From: Chitinophaga sp. Cy-1792
GTDB taxonomy: Bacteria; Bacteroidota; Bacteroidia; Chitinophagales; Chitinophagaceae
DNA: 64,000 nucleotides
Direction of reading: 5' to 3'
NCBI RefSeq assembly: GCF_011752935.1
Contig: NZ_VWWO01000001.1
Coordinates: forward strand, 124,001 to 188,000
Shown here piece after piece: positions 46,635 through 56,785 of this stretch (position 1 is the first letter of the stretch; each line of letters begins with the position of its first letter). The notes under the pieces were generated by a model, which made no database searches, was not told the DNA's origin, and saw only the letters and a program-made list of their open reading frames with translations. Made by a program: the position numbers and the translations under genes.

Positions 46635-47444
46635 CTATTTTTTCGGCTCCTGCCCCTTGTCCTTCCATTCTCCCCGATCGATAAGGTCTTTCTGACGCAT
46701 TTCCTTCGCCTCCCGGAGGAAGTCGGACGCAAATATAAAATCATTCAACAGCTGGTCCTTGCTGAATACAATATCTTTATTCGAGCCTTCCCACTGCTTT
46801 TTCCCCTGGTACATATATACAATGTTATCCCCACTTTCCATTACGGTATTCATGTCATGGGTGTTGATAACGGTGGTAATATTGTATTCAGCCGTCAGCT
46901 CCTTGATCAGCTGGTCTATCACCAGGGAAGTCTGTGGATCGAGCCCTGAGTTAGGCTCATCACAGAAAAGGTATTTCGGGTTCAGCACAATGGCGCGGGC
47001 AATCCCTACCCTTTTTTTCATCCCTCCGGAGATCTCCGCCGGGAATTTTTTAGCGGCATCTTTCAGCGCCACACGCTCCAGACACTCTGCTACACGCTTT
47101 TTCTTATCTCTGTAACTACCTGTTCCGAACATCTCCAGGGGAAACATTACATTCTGTTCTACTGTCATACTGTCAAACAAAGCAGACCCCTGAAACAGCA
47201 TGCCTATCTCCTGACGTATGATCTTACGCTCATGGATATCCATGTTGGTAAAGTCCTTGTCGCCATACATTATCCTGCCCTGATCAACTTCTATCAACCC
47301 TACCATGCACTTCATCATCACCGTCTTACCGCTACCACTGGACCCGATAATAAGGTTAACCTTACCGGATTCCATTGTAGCCGAAACGCCTTTCAATATC
47401 TCCTTGTCGCCAAAGCTCTTTTTTATGTCTTGCAGTTGAATCAT
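46635..47444 (-). CDS. mlaF: Mla-type phospholipid transporter ATPase
   Basis: A 269-residue ABC ATPase. The ATG at 47444 (MIQLQDIKKSFGD) is chosen because the frame upstream overlaps mlaE and looks non-native. Walker A is GSSGSGKTV, the signature ISGGMKKRVGIARAI (family-typical GGM), Walker B YLFCDEPNSGLDP, and the H-loop is in VINTHDMNTV. It pairs with the MlaE permease 16 nt upstream to move phospholipids between the membranes. An MlaD/MCE component is expected next but is absent here, so it must be elsewhere. Confidence 0.93.
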   Translation of the reverse strand: MIQLQDIKKSFGDKEILKGVSATMESGKVNLIIGSSGSGKTVMMKCMVGLIEVDQGRIMYGDKDFTNMDIHERKIIRQEIGMLFQGSALFDSMTVEQNVMFPLEMFGTGSYRDKKKRVAECLERVALKDAAKKFPAEISGGMKKRVGIARAIVLNPKYLFCDEPNSGLDPQTSLVIDQLIKELTAEYNITTVINTHDMNTVMESGDNIVYMYQGKKQWEGSNKDIVFSKDQLLNDFIFASDFLREAKEMRQKDLIDRGEWKDKGQEPKK

Positions 47445-47460
47445 GATTTCTCGAAATAGC

Positions 47461-48204
47461 TTACAGTAATATCGCCGTGAGGGCATAGTCCATGAACAAT
47501 ACCAACACACAGCTCACCACTACGGCCGTAGTACTGGCTTTACCGATCTCCAGCGCCCCACCACGCACATTATACCCATAGTAAGCGGATACACTGGCAA
47601 TAATAAATCCGAAGGTATATGACTTCGCCAACGCAAAAAATACGTTGTAGGCCTTGAATTCCTGTCTCAGCCCCTGCATAAACTGTTCTGCGGAAATAAT
47701 ACCGGATAATACACCCGCTTCCTTACCTCCCCATACACCCAGGAAACCGGAAATGGCCACCAATACCGGCACCATCAATACGGCAGCAAGGATTTTAGGC
47801 AAAATCAGGTAGCCTTTGGTATTAATACCCATGATTTCCAGGGCATCAATCTGCTCGGAAACCCTCATATTACCCAGCTCCGAGGCAATCTTGGAACCTA
47901 CCACACCCGCCAGTACAATACTGGTAAGCGTTGGGGCAAATTCCAGGATAATCGTATCCCGTACTACCTGTGCAATCGTGCTTTTAGGAATGATCGGACT
48001 TACCAGCTGATAAGCCGTTTGGAGCGTAGCCACGCCCCCAATAAATAATGAAATGATAAATACTATCCCCAACGACCCTACGCCAATATCTACACATTGC
48101 TGCATAAACTGCTTCCAGTACATCCGCATGTTCTCCGGACGGGAGAAACAGCCTTTCAGCATCAATAGATAGTTTCCGAAATGATAGAAGAATTTGAACT
48201 CCAT
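47461..48204 (-). CDS. mlaE: Mla-type phospholipid transporter permease
   Basis: A 247-residue inner-membrane protein with five to six helices and the MlaE family pattern: GSLGIVFIISLFIGGVATLQ, EFAPTLTSIVLAGVVGSKIASELGNM, ISEQIDALEIMGIN-like (SEQIDALEIMGI) and the C-terminal AYYGYNVRGGALEIG with TTAVVVSCVLVL. mlaF follows after 16 nt. It begins 50 nt after the kinase-fold-like gene. Confidence 0.95.
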   Translation of the reverse strand: MEFKFFYHFGNYLLMLKGCFSRPENMRMYWKQFMQQCVDIGVGSLGIVFIISLFIGGVATLQTAYQLVSPIIPKSTIAQVVRDTIILEFAPTLTSIVLAGVVGSKIASELGNMRVSEQIDALEIMGINTKGYLILPKILAAVLMVPVLVAISGFLGVWGGKEAGVLSGIISAEQFMQGLRQEFKAYNVFFALAKSYTFGFIIASVSAYYGYNVRGGALEIGKASTTAVVVSCVLVLFMDYALTAILL

Positions 48205-48254
48205 AACCGGCCAAAGATAGGAAGGATTTTAACAATGACACCTGAAATTCCTGC

Positions 48255-49286
48255 CTATTTCAGGCTGCTCACCAATAGTCTTTTCAGGCTACGCTCCACA
48301 ATTTCCCCCATGGACTTACATCTGGCAAAAACAGGGTCATGATAATACTGCGCCAGTTCCTCACCCAGCTGATGAATTTTTTCAGGAAAAGATACCCTGT
48401 CTGTCATGATAACATCGCGGAGGTCTTTTATCCGGTGCCGTTGTACTACAATACGCCTGGCCATCAAAGCCCGCTCTTCCTGCTGGTACTGCTTCACCAC
48501 TTCTGCGTTCAAGTGCTTGATAGCCAGATCAACAAACACACGGTTCTCCTTAAAAAACTGCGGCATATAAAGGGTTCGCTTGCCTTCATAAAACTGCTGG
48601 TCGAAGTCTATCGCCCGGATACGAAACTGTACATCATCAAAATCAGGGGTAATATCAAATACAAAATTATAGGAACGCATATCTCCCAGTAGTCGCACAA
48701 AACAACGCTCGTTGAATTTTACAAACTCCTTGGCGATACGCTTCGGGTTAAACTCTGGTCTGTTCAGGTAATGCAGGATAAACTGATCTCCCGGAACACC
48801 GGCAATATGTTCTTCTACCAACGTATTGCCATCTATCAGGAAATTCATCCAGTAGGGAGAAAGAATATGTTCCAGCTCAAGGCCATAGATACGGGAAGCA
48901 TCGGCTATCTTGATATAAAAATAATCGTATACCTCGTTGTAATTGTTGACAATCTTTACCCTGAAAGGATGGGAATTACCGAATGTGCAAAAATCTATAC
49001 GCTCTATATGCAAATGTTCTTCGGCTGCCTGGTCACCGCCGGCTTTTAATATGGAATATATCCTTTTCAGCCCCGCATGTATAGATCCTACCATGCTTTG
49101 CGGGTACAACACCGTTTCCCACAACGAATCTCTCCCCTCCTTGTCATACACCGGAATAGAAGATTCATAATACAACAGCTCCTGATAAGAGATAGGCAGT
49201 TTGATCTCCCGCTCATACAACTTCAGGTAATTGCGGAAGGCCTGGTTTATCGGGAAAAATATCTTCTTCCTGGAAATCTCTTGCAT
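48255..49286 (-). CDS. Uncharacterised protein with kinase-fold-like motifs, upstream of mlaEF
   Basis: A 343-residue cytoplasmic protein, family unknown to me. Three stretches recall the protein-kinase/aminoglycoside-phosphotransferase fold: a strand ending in Lys126 (DYFYIKIAD), a catalytic-loop-like LGDMRSYNFVFD (200-211, compare HxDxxxxN) and a metal-binding-like AIDFDQ (225-230, compare DFD/DFG). The usual histidine of HxD is replaced by Leu. There is no clear glycine-rich loop. It is first in a probable operon with mlaE and mlaF (gaps of 50 and 16 nt), which suggests a link to lipid transport. The fold is a guess from motifs. Confidence 0.8.
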   Translation of the reverse strand: MQEISRKKIFFPINQAFRNYLKLYEREIKLPISYQELLYYESSIPVYDKEGRDSLWETVLYPQSMVGSIHAGLKRIYSILKAGGDQAAEEHLHIERIDFCTFGNSHPFRVKIVNNYNEVYDYFYIKIADASRIYGLELEHILSPYWMNFLIDGNTLVEEHIAGVPGDQFILHYLNRPEFNPKRIAKEFVKFNERCFVRLLGDMRSYNFVFDITPDFDDVQFRIRAIDFDQQFYEGKRTLYMPQFFKENRVFVDLAIKHLNAEVVKQYQQEERALMARRIVVQRHRIKDLRDVIMTDRVSFPEKIHQLGEELAQYYHDPVFARCKSMGEIVERSLKRLLVSSLK

Positions 49287-49330
49287 GTGCTAAATATAGC
49301 ACAAAATAGCGGGACGGCATACGCTAAAAA

Positions 49331-49382
49331 GCCATCAGCGCGAAGATAAGGACCCCGAGGCCGATACCTTCACGCTGATGGC
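49331..49382 (-). terminator. Terminator of maeB
   Basis: Arms GCCATCAGCG (49331-49340) and CGCTGATGGC (49373-49382), perfect 10 bp, with a 32-nt GC-rich loop; the minus strand continues TTTTTAGC. It lies 21 nt after the maeB stop codon. Confidence 0.75.
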
Positions 49383-49403
49383 AGCTATTAATAGTGGCGT
49401 AGA

Positions 49404-51722
49404 CTATTTCTTCTTTTTGTCTTTAGACTTGTCGGCAGCCATGCTTTCGCGGCAGCATTTTTCCTGTGCGTCCACTACGGCGATGTTTACCATGTTCACG
49501 ATCTGACGAACGGTACTACCCAGTTGCAGAATGTGTACAGGTTTTTTCATACCTAACAATACCGGACCGATAGCGTCGAAGCCGGCAACTTCCTGTAACA
49601 GGTTATAAGCCACGTTACCAGCAGTCAGGTTAGGGAAGATGAGTGTGTTCACTTCTCCTTCCAACAGCTCGGTAAATGGATAGTTATCCTGGAGGATTTC
49701 TTTGTTAAATGCCATTGCAGCCTGGATTTCACCATCTACAATCAGCGAAGGATTACGCTTCTTAACGATATCGCGGGCTTTAGCCACCAGCTGCGCCTCA
49801 GGGGTAGGGCTGGAACCAAAGTTAGAGTAAGAAAGCATAGCGATACGTGGGGTGATGTTGAAGTGTTGTACTTCTTTAGCCACCATTTCCGTAATATCAG
49901 CCAGTTCTTCCGCGGTAGGATTGAAGTTTACGGTTGTATCAGCCAGGAACAGCGGTCCACGCTTGGTCTGGATGATATACATACCTGCTACTTTATTCAC
50001 ACCTTCTTCCATTCCGATCACCTGTAATGCAGGACGGATGGTATCAGGATATTTACGGGTCAGACCAGAAATCAGCGCATCTGCTTCGCCGGTTTCCACC
50101 ATCATACAACCGAAGTAGTTACGTTCACGCATAACTTTCTTCGCTTCGTACATGTTAAAGCCTTTACGCTTGCGCTTTTCGAAGAACAGCTCACCAAACT
50201 GATGACGTTTTTCCTGCATCTCATCGCTCTTAGGATCGATGATCTGGATATCGTCAATTTCGATGGCATGTTCCTTAGCCAGACTACGGATTTTCGCTTC
50301 ATTACCCAACAGGATAGGGAAGGCAATTCCTTCGTCATTTACAACCTGTGCAGCTTTCAGTACTTTAATGTTGTCTGCTTCTGCAAATACAACTTTCCTT
50401 GGATCACGACGCGCTTTGGTACCGATTACACGGAACAGCTGGTTGTCGAGTCCCAGCCGGCCATTCAGCTCTACTTTATATGCTTCCCAGTCAGTAATAT
50501 GGTGATGTGCCACACCGCTGTCCATAGCCGCTTTTGCCACTGCAGGCGCTACTGTGCTCAGCAAACGTGGGTCCAGTGGTTTCGGAATGATATATTTAGG
50601 ACCGAAGAAGATATTTTTCTCGTTATAGGCGAGGTTTACGATATCCGGTACCGGTGTTTTTGCCAGTTCAGCCAGGGCTCTTACGGCAGCGAGTTTCATT
50701 TCCTCGTTGATTTCAGTAGCTCTTACGTCCAGGGCGCCACGGAAGATATAAGGGAAGCCCAATACGTTGTTAACCTGGTTAGGATAATCGGAACGGCCTG
50801 TTGCCATGATTACGTCCGGACGTGCTGCCACAGCGGTATCATAGGCAATTTCAGGATCAGGGTTTGCCATAGCCATCACGATAGGGTTTTTACCCATGCT
50901 CTTGATCATCTCTGGCGTCACCACGTTACCAACAGAAAGACCCAGGAATACATCCGCATCCTTCATCGCTTCTGCCAGTGTTTTTACTTTTGATTTGGTA
51001 GCAAACTGCATGTGCATCGGGCCCAGATCTTTACGCTCTGTATTCAGCACACCGTCTTTATCAAATAAGATGAAGTTTTCCAGCTTCGCACCCAATGCTA
51101 AATAGAGGCGAACGCAGGCCATAGCAGCGGCGCCAGCACCGTTAACTACGATCTTAACTTTCTCAATTTTCTTTTTAACGAGTTCAAGACCATTGAGCAA
51201 TGCAGCACTTGAAATGATCGCCGTACCATGCTGGTCGTCGTGCATTACAGGTATCTTCAGCTCTTTACGCAGTCTTTCTTCAATCTCAAAGCACTCAGGA
51301 CTCTTAATATCTTCCAGGTTAATACCACCGAAGGTTGGTTCCAGCGCTTTTACGGCAGCTACAAAACTGTCCGGATCTTTCGCATTTAATTCAATATCAA
51401 AAACATCAATGTCAGCAAAGATTTTGAATAATACACCTTTACCTTCCATCACCGGCTTACTCGCTTCCGGCCCAATATCACCCAATCCCAGTACGGCGGT
51501 ACCATTACTGATAACACCAACCAGATTACCTTTTGCAGTGTATTTGTATGCGTTTTCTACATCGTTGTAAATCTCCTTACAAGGTTCAGCTACACCTGGA
51601 GAGTATGCGAGGGAGAGATCCCATTGTGATTTCGTATTCTTCGTAGGTACTACTTCAATTTTGCCCGGCCTGCCTTTTGCATGATAGTCTAATGCATCCT
51701 GCTTGTTCAGTTTTTTAGCCAT
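49404..51722 (-). CDS. maeB: NADP-type malic enzyme fused to phosphotransacetylase-like domain
   Basis: A 772-residue two-domain protein. The first 430 residues are the malic enzyme: [12 protein letters not shown], the [13 protein letters not shown] dinucleotide-binding loop, [11 protein letters not shown] and [26 protein letters not shown]. The second part (about 440-760) matches the phosphate acetyl/butyryl transferase family ([53 protein letters not shown]). It decarboxylates malate to pyruvate; the fused domain is normally regulatory, responding to acetyl-CoA. The C-terminus is Lys-rich. Confidence 0.97.
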   Translation of the reverse strand: MAKKLNKQDALDYHAKGRPGKIEVVPTKNTKSQWDLSLAYSPGVAEPCKEIYNDVENAYKYTAKGNLVGVISNGTAVLGLGDIGPEASKPVMEGKGVLFKIFADIDVFDIELNAKDPDSFVAAVKALEPTFGGINLEDIKSPECFEIEERLRKELKIPVMHDDQHGTAIISSAALLNGLELVKKKIEKVKIVVNGAGAAAMACVRLYLALGAKLENFILFDKDGVLNTERKDLGPMHMQFATKSKVKTLAEAMKDADVFLGLSVGNVVTPEMIKSMGKNPIVMAMANPDPEIAYDTAVAARPDVIMATGRSDYPNQVNNVLGFPYIFRGALDVRATEINEEMKLAAVRALAELAKTPVPDIVNLAYNEKNIFFGPKYIIPKPLDPRLLSTVAPAVAKAAMDSGVAHHHITDWEAYKVELNGRLGLDNQLFRVIGTKARRDPRKVVFAEADNIKVLKAAQVVNDEGIAFPILLGNEAKIRSLAKEHAIEIDDIQIIDPKSDEMQEKRHQFGELFFEKRKRKGFNMYEAKKVMRERNYFGCMMVETGEADALISGLTRKYPDTIRPALQVIGMEEGVNKVAGMYIIQTKRGPLFLADTTVNFNPTAEELADITEMVAKEVQHFNITPRIAMLSYSNFGSSPTPEAQLVAKARDIVKKRNPSLIVDGEIQAAMAFNKEILQDNYPFTELLEGEVNTLIFPNLTAGNVAYNLLQEVAGFDAIGPVLLGMKKPVHILQLGSTVRQIVNMVNIAVVDAQEKCCRESMAADKSKDKKKK

Positions 51723-51751
51723 ATCAAGTTTAGATTGTTGTTGTTGGGCGT

Positions 51752-51759
51752 CAAATATA
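51752..51759 (-). promoter_or_regulatory. -7 element of maeB
   Basis: TATATTTG on the minus strand (TAnnTTTG), 29 nt before the maeB ATG. No clear TTTG at -33. Confidence 0.5.
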
Positions 51760-51868
51760 CGAAGTATTGCACTACGACCATTGATAAATAGCTGTTACCC
51801 CTTTAGATCTCCTCTTAAATAACAGTTAAATTTACTTACTTTTACACCGTTAAACATTCGCAAATATC

Positions 51869-52312
51869 ATGATACAACGCATCCAGAGTCTTTATTTGTT
51901 ATTAGCCGCCGGAGCAGGCGTAGGCGTACTATGCAGTAACCTGTGGAAAGCCACCATAGCTGGTTCTACAGAGGTCTCTGTCGTAAATGCATCTAATAAT
52001 TATTTGATGTATGTGCTCTATATCATCATCGTGCTGATAGCGTTCGCTTCTATTTTTTTATTTAAAAAGAGGAAACTGCAATTTCGCCTGACAGTAGTAG
52101 ACATCCTTTTAACCTGCGTAGGCATTGGTTATCAATACTATCTGGTAGGAAAAGAGGCCGAATTCCTGAGAAAAAGCGGTAAAACAATCGCCAGCGCATC
52201 TTACCAGATCGCTTCCTTCCTCCCTATCCTCATGGTTGTACTGCTGTTTCTCGCTGCCAGAGGCATTTATAAAGATGAGAAACTGATCAAATCACTCGAT
52301 CGCCTGAGATAA
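51869..52312 (+). CDS. DUF4293 membrane protein
   Basis: A 147-residue protein with four predicted membrane helices. The opening MIQRIQSLYLLLAAGAGVG and the ending AARGIYKDEKLIKSLDRLR are typical of DUF4293, found almost only in Bacteroidota, with no known function. It is divergent from maeB and convergent with the small protein at 52385. Confidence 0.9.
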   Translation: MIQRIQSLYLLLAAGAGVGVLCSNLWKATIAGSTEVSVVNASNNYLMYVLYIIIVLIAFASIFLFKKRKLQFRLTVVDILLTCVGIGYQYYLVGKEAEFLRKSGKTIASASYQIASFLPILMVVLLFLAARGIYKDEKLIKSLDRLR

Positions 52313-52331
52313 TTATAACTCATTATAAAAG

Positions 52332-52364
52332 TAAAGCCGGCTCTACCCTGTAAAGCCGGCTTTA
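52332..52364. terminator. Bidirectional terminator after the DUF4293 gene
   Basis: 11-bp perfect arms TAAAGCCGGCT/AGCCGGCTTTA (52332-52342, 52354-52364) with an 11-nt loop, TCTTTTT after it on the plus strand and TTTTATAATG on the minus strand. It serves the two convergent genes. Confidence 0.85.
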
Positions 52365-52384
52365 TCTTTTTAATTATCAATGTA

Positions 52385-52738
52385 TTAAGCAGCTGTTATT
52401 GCCACATAAATCGCCTTCGGCAGATAACCAAAAACATATTCGGTTACCTCACAAAGCCACATCTGCTGGTTCACGGTTGTTCCTCTGAAATTTTCCATCA
52501 GATAGTTGCCGCCACCAATAGAATCCTGCAGATTCTCTATCAGCGTAGCTTCATCAGCACCTTCAAATGGTTCGTCACTGATTTTCAGGAAACATTCGGA
52601 AGTATTACCACTGGCCACATCCAGCATATCGTCTGCACCTAAAACCATTTGCAGCTCGGCAATATCTTTGGTCCATTCGGGGATATCAATAAACCATTTG
52701 TCTTCAGGGGTTTTGTAAAATCTGTAATTACCTGTCAT
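52385..52738 (-). CDS. Small acidic protein, possibly DUF6717 family
   Basis: A 117-residue protein from the ATG at 52738 (MTGNYRFYKTPEDKWFIDIPEW). An upstream ATG at 52798 would add a Ser/Pro-rich tail that looks non-native. It is acidic, with no signal peptide or membrane segment. The pattern RFYK...WFIDIPEW...ELQMVLGAD recalls the DUF6717 family from memory, which has no known role. It sits alone between convergent DUF4293 and upstream uvrA, both of which have other signals. Confidence 0.78.
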   Translation of the reverse strand: MTGNYRFYKTPEDKWFIDIPEWTKDIAELQMVLGADDMLDVASGNTSECFLKISDEPFEGADEATLIENLQDSIGGGNYLMENFRGTTVNQQMWLCEVTEYVFGYLPKAIYVAITAA

Positions 52739-52850
52739 ATATAGGTTTTTAGGGGGTGGGGAAAAATGACTGCTATTGTTTAATTTATATAACAACAAAG
52801 GCTACTACCCGCAGGTGCAGCCTTTGTCTTTACTATTTTTGCAAGATGAT

Positions 52851-55667
52851 TTACAGATATTGTCCTGTATAACTTCCTTTTACTTTTTTTAATCCTTCCG
52901 GCTGCCCTGCATACAGCAGGTTTCCGCCACCAGCACCACCTTCAGGGCCTAAATCTATTACCCAGTCGGCACTCTTGATTACATCCAGGTTGTGCTCAAT
53001 CACCAGCACGGTATGCCCCTGATCAATCAGTGCATTAAAGGAGGCCAGCAGCTTTTTGATATCATGGAAATGCAGACCAGTGGTAGGCTCATCGAAGATA
53101 AACAGGATATGTCCCTGCGCTTTTCCTTTTCCAAGGAAGGAGGCCAGTTTCACACGCTGTGCTTCACCACCCGATAAGGTATCACTGCTTTGACCCAGCT
53201 TCACATATCCCAGCCCTACATCACTCAACGGACGGATTTTATTTACCACATCCTTTTCATCTTTAAAGAACTCCAACGCCTCGTCCACACCCATTTCCAG
53301 CACTTCGTAGATATTCTTGCCCTTGTAGGTTACTTCCAGCACTTCATCTTTGAAACGCTTTCCGTTACAGCTCTCGCAGGTAAGGTGTACATCTGCCAGA
53401 AACTGCATTTCTACAATTACTTCCCCTTCTCCTTTACATGCATCACAACGGCCACCATCAACGTTGAATGAGAAATGTTTCGGTTGAAAACCACGCATCT
53501 TACTTAACGGCTGCTTCGAATACAGGTCACGGATCTCGTCATAGGCCTTGATATAAGTCACCGGGTTGGAACGGGACGACTTACCAATCGGATTCTGATC
53601 GATCATTTCAATCTGTGTGATATCATCTACCGCACCTGACAGTGCACGATGACTACCTACCTTATCAGCAAATTCGCCTTTGAGCTTCATCAGTGCAGGG
53701 TAAAGGATCTGCTTTACCAGCGTGGTTTTGCCGGAACCGGAAACACCACTTACCACGGTGAATACATTCAAAGGAAAATCTACAGTGATATTCTTCAGGT
53801 TATGTTGCTTCGCTCCTTCAATGGTAATGGCTTTCTTCCATTTACGCAGCTTGGCAGGAGGATCAATCGTATAATTTCCGTTGAGATATTTACCTGTCAG
53901 ACTTTTAGGATCTTCCAGGATCTCTTTATATGTACCTGCAAAAATCACTTCACCTCCCAGATGACTTGCCAGTGGCCCCATATCGATGATATAGTCGGCT
54001 TCTTCCATCATCATTTCATCATGTTCTACCACCACTACAGTATTTCCCAGATCACGCAATTCTTTCAATACCCCGATCAGTCGTGCGGTATCGCGTGCAT
54101 GCAGCCCAATGCTGGGCTCATCAAGAATATACATGGAATTGGTCAGGTTACTTCCCAGGGAGCGGGTCAGCTGGATACGCTGACTTTCACCGCCGGATAA
54201 TGTATTGGCCACACGATTGAGGGTAAGGTATCCTAACCCTACGTCCAGCAATGTTTTCAGGCGGTGATCCACCTCAATGAGTATACGTTTTGCAATTGCC
54301 TGGTCAAATTCATTCAGCTCCAGTCCTGTAAACCATCCATAAAGATCAGATACCGGCATATCTACCAGGTCAGCGATATTCTTACCGCCAATCCTGATGT
54401 ACAGTGCTTCCTGGCGAAGACGGCCACCATTACAGGTAGGGCAGGTAGTACGACCTCTGTACCTCGACTGCAATACACGGTATTGTACTTTGTAGAGGTT
54501 CTGTTCTACCATTTTGAAGAACTCATTCAGTCCGTAGAAGAATTCGTTCCCTGTCCACAGCAGGTTATATTGTTCATCCGTCAGGTCAACGATAGGTTTA
54601 TGTACCGGGAAATTGAATTTGCGGGCCGCTTTGATGAGCGCTTCCTTGTATTCACCCATTTTTTCCCCTCTCCACGGCGCTATGGCACCTTCGTATACGC
54701 TCAGGCGTTTGTCAGGAATAACCAGGTCGGCATCGATGCCTAACACCTGTCCGAAGCCTTCGCAGGTTGGGCAGGCACCATATGGATTGTTGAAAGAAAA
54801 CAGGTTAGGTACCGGTTCTTCGAACTGCATACCATCCAGCTCGAACCGGTTAGAGAAATGTTTCATCTCTCCCCCGTCTACTTCTACATAACATTCTCCT
54901 TCACTTTCGTAAAAGCAGGTTTGCACGGAGTCGGCGATACGATGTTTGTCGTCGTCGTCAAAATCCTTGACAACCAGTCTGTCTATCAGCACCCAGGCAT
55001 CTTTGGGCACCGATATTTTTTTCTGTTCCAGGAGCTCTTCGATACGTAGCAGGCCTTTACCATCTTCACCGGGCTGGTATAAGCGGGAGAAACCTTTCTG
55101 CATGAGGATATTGAGTTCCTCTTTTACGTCGCGCTTCGCATGACGGCGGAAAGGAGCCAGCAGCAATACTTTAGCGCCGGCAGGAAGTTTTATGATGAAG
55201 TCGACCACGTCGCTGACTTCATTTTTCTTCACTTCTCTTCCGGAGACGGGAGAATAGGTTCTGCCCACACGTCCGTAGAGGAGGCGGAGATAATCATATA
55301 TTTCGGTCATAGACCCGACAGTAGATCGTGGTGTTCGGGTAATTACCTTTTGTTCGATAGCTATTGCCGGGCAGATTCCCTTGATGTAGTCTACATCCGG
55401 CTTGTTCATACGCATGAGAAATTGCCTGGCGTATGCGCTCAGACTCTCTGCATAACGGCGTTGGCCCTCCGCATATAGCGTATCCATTGTCAGTGAAGAT
55501 TTACCGGAGCCTGAAACACCGGTAACCACTACCAATTTGCTGCGGGGGATCGAGACACTCACATTCTTTAGATTGTGTACCCTGGCGCCTTTTATGAAAA
55601 TGCTGTCCTGAGGGCTAACTTCCTGAGGATTAACAGCGGTTCCCTGTTTTTTAACTTTTGTACCCAT
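52851..55667 (-). CDS. uvrA: Excinuclease ABC subunit A
   Basis: A 938-residue DNA-damage sensor of nucleotide excision repair that works with UvrB. Two ABC ATPase modules are present: Walker [10 protein letters not shown] near the N-terminus with signature [16 protein letters not shown], and GVSGSGKTT with [16 protein letters not shown] in the second. The zinc sites show as [16 protein letters not shown] and CDACKGEG with CESCNGKR. The conserved [27 protein letters not shown] is intact. A TAAATTTG element (55682-55675) sits only 8 nt before the ATG, too near to be a normal promoter for this start unless the message is leaderless. Confidence 0.98.
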   Translation of the reverse strand: MGTKVKKQGTAVNPQEVSPQDSIFIKGARVHNLKNVSVSIPRSKLVVVTGVSGSGKSSLTMDTLYAEGQRRYAESLSAYARQFLMRMNKPDVDYIKGICPAIAIEQKVITRTPRSTVGSMTEIYDYLRLLYGRVGRTYSPVSGREVKKNEVSDVVDFIIKLPAGAKVLLLAPFRRHAKRDVKEELNILMQKGFSRLYQPGEDGKGLLRIEELLEQKKISVPKDAWVLIDRLVVKDFDDDDKHRIADSVQTCFYESEGECYVEVDGGEMKHFSNRFELDGMQFEEPVPNLFSFNNPYGACPTCEGFGQVLGIDADLVIPDKRLSVYEGAIAPWRGEKMGEYKEALIKAARKFNFPVHKPIVDLTDEQYNLLWTGNEFFYGLNEFFKMVEQNLYKVQYRVLQSRYRGRTTCPTCNGGRLRQEALYIRIGGKNIADLVDMPVSDLYGWFTGLELNEFDQAIAKRILIEVDHRLKTLLDVGLGYLTLNRVANTLSGGESQRIQLTRSLGSNLTNSMYILDEPSIGLHARDTARLIGVLKELRDLGNTVVVVEHDEMMMEEADYIIDMGPLASHLGGEVIFAGTYKEILEDPKSLTGKYLNGNYTIDPPAKLRKWKKAITIEGAKQHNLKNITVDFPLNVFTVVSGVSGSGKTTLVKQILYPALMKLKGEFADKVGSHRALSGAVDDITQIEMIDQNPIGKSSRSNPVTYIKAYDEIRDLYSKQPLSKMRGFQPKHFSFNVDGGRCDACKGEGEVIVEMQFLADVHLTCESCNGKRFKDEVLEVTYKGKNIYEVLEMGVDEALEFFKDEKDVVNKIRPLSDVGLGYVKLGQSSDTLSGGEAQRVKLASFLGKGKAQGHILFIFDEPTTGLHFHDIKKLLASFNALIDQGHTVLVIEHNLDVIKSADWVIDLGPEGGAGGGNLLYAGQPEGLKKVKGSYTGQYL

Positions 55668-55996
55668 TCTGCAACAAATTTAAGGTAAAAGATGTTACTA
55701 AAGTAATTAGCATTTTTAATGATTTCCATTAGCAAATCCGATAGTCAATCTATTGGGAAGGAATCTGCTGTAACGTAATATTCACGGGCAATAGGAAGAA
55801 TTTTTAATTATTTGTTTTATTGAACTATTCTATTATATTTGTGTTGGTATTGATATATTCTGGTACCTCTGAAAATTCCTGAACACTCTAAAACTGCACA
55901 CTATCGCATAAACTCTACTCTAAAAAAAATAAACAACCAAGAAGAGGCTGTAAAGTCTGTACACTCATTTACTAACCCGTCTAGTTGTAGAAGTTT
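55668..55996. other. Gene-free divergent region between uvrA and the sigma factor
   Basis: A 329-bp AT-rich region. I see the sigma-factor promoter at 55811-55841 and a leader of about 150 nt that is rich in A and C (55848-55996), with no clear hairpin, open frame or RNA gene. Confidence 0.6.
55811..55841 (+). promoter_or_regulatory. Consensus promoter of the sigma-factor gene
   Basis: TTTG (55811-55814), exactly 19 nt, TATATTTG (55834-55841). It is the best match to the Bacteroidota housekeeping promoter in the window. The transcript leader is about 150 nt. Confidence 0.8.
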
Positions 55997-56578
55997 ATGC
56001 AAATAATGTACAAATTGTGCGATGAGCAATTAATTACCCTTTTTAAGAAAGGCCACACATCGGCATTAGAAGAACTGGTACACCGTCATAAAGACAAGGT
56101 GTATACCTCTATTCTGCTACTGGTAAAAGATGCTTATCTGGCAGAGGATATCTTCCAGGATACCTTCATCAAAATCATCGACACCATCCGTGCCGAGCGT
56201 TACACTGAAAAAGGAAAATTCCTGCCCTGGGCAATGCGTATTGCTCACAATCTCTGTGTAGATCATTTCCGCAAAATCAAACGTACGCCGATGATCAAAA
56301 CCGGCGACGATAAAGATATCTTCGATGTACTCGGCTTCAGCGACAGCTGTGCTGAAGAAAAAATCATCACCAGACAAAGCCATGATCGTGTAAGACGTAT
56401 GCTGGACCTGCTTCCTGAAGAACAAAGGGAAGTAATCATCCTGCGTCATTATGCAGAACTGAGCTTCAAGGAAATTGCAGACCTTACCCAGGTAAGTATC
56501 AATACGGCGTTGGGTCGTATGCGGTATGGTCTGATAAACCTCCGTAAAATGATGACGGAGAAACAAATCTGTCTGTAA
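55997..56578 (+). CDS. RNA polymerase sigma factor, ECF type
   Basis: A 193-residue sigma-70-family factor with only regions 2 and 4, as in the ECF group. Region 2 shows YLAEDIFQDTFIKIIDTIR and KFLPWAMRIAHNLCVDHFRK; region 4 shows LLPEEQREVIILRHYAELSFKEIADLTQVSINTALGRMRYGL. The linker has a Cys in SDSCAEEK. No anti-sigma gene lies downstream; a terminator follows at once. It may be controlled by other means, and its housekeeping promoter suggests steady expression. A nearby ATG at 56006 is an alternative start. Confidence 0.95.
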   Translation: MQIMYKLCDEQLITLFKKGHTSALEELVHRHKDKVYTSILLLVKDAYLAEDIFQDTFIKIIDTIRAERYTEKGKFLPWAMRIAHNLCVDHFRKIKRTPMIKTGDDKDIFDVLGFSDSCAEEKIITRQSHDRVRRMLDLLPEEQREVIILRHYAELSFKEIADLTQVSINTALGRMRYGLINLRKMMTEKQICL

Positions 56579-56609
56579 TATTAATAGACCCTTTTTTGCT
56601 TGCCATCAG

Positions 56610-56647
56610 CGGGCGGCCGGACGTCATGTCCGACCGCTCGTTTTTTT
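56610..56647 (+). terminator. Terminator of the sigma-factor gene
   Basis: A 13-bp GC-rich stem with one mismatch and one wobble (56610-56622 with 56628-56640), 5-nt loop, then seven T (56641-56647). Confidence 0.88.
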
Positions 56648-56675
56648 ATGCTTTTTCAGGTAGATACCTGCATTG

Positions 56676-56750
56676 CCTTGATAGTGCTCCGCCGGAGGCG
56701 GAGCACTATCAAGGTTTTAGGATGGATGCCGAAGGCATCCATCCTAAAAC
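56676..56750. repeat. Tandem double-hairpin block with C-GNA-G tips
   Basis: Two adjacent perfect hairpins. Hairpin A has 18-bp arms at 56676-56693 and 56697-56714 around GGA. Hairpin B has 17-bp arms at 56714-56730 and 56734-56750 around GAA. Both have the tip CC-GNA-GG. It follows the sigma-factor terminator and lies 36 nt from the thiolase stop codon, so hairpin B could also act on thiolase transcripts, but the doubled form and the match to 24991-25070 suggest a distinct element. Confidence 0.85.
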
Positions 56751-56785
56751 AAACAATAAATGGGTATCTACCCAAATATCTCTAA

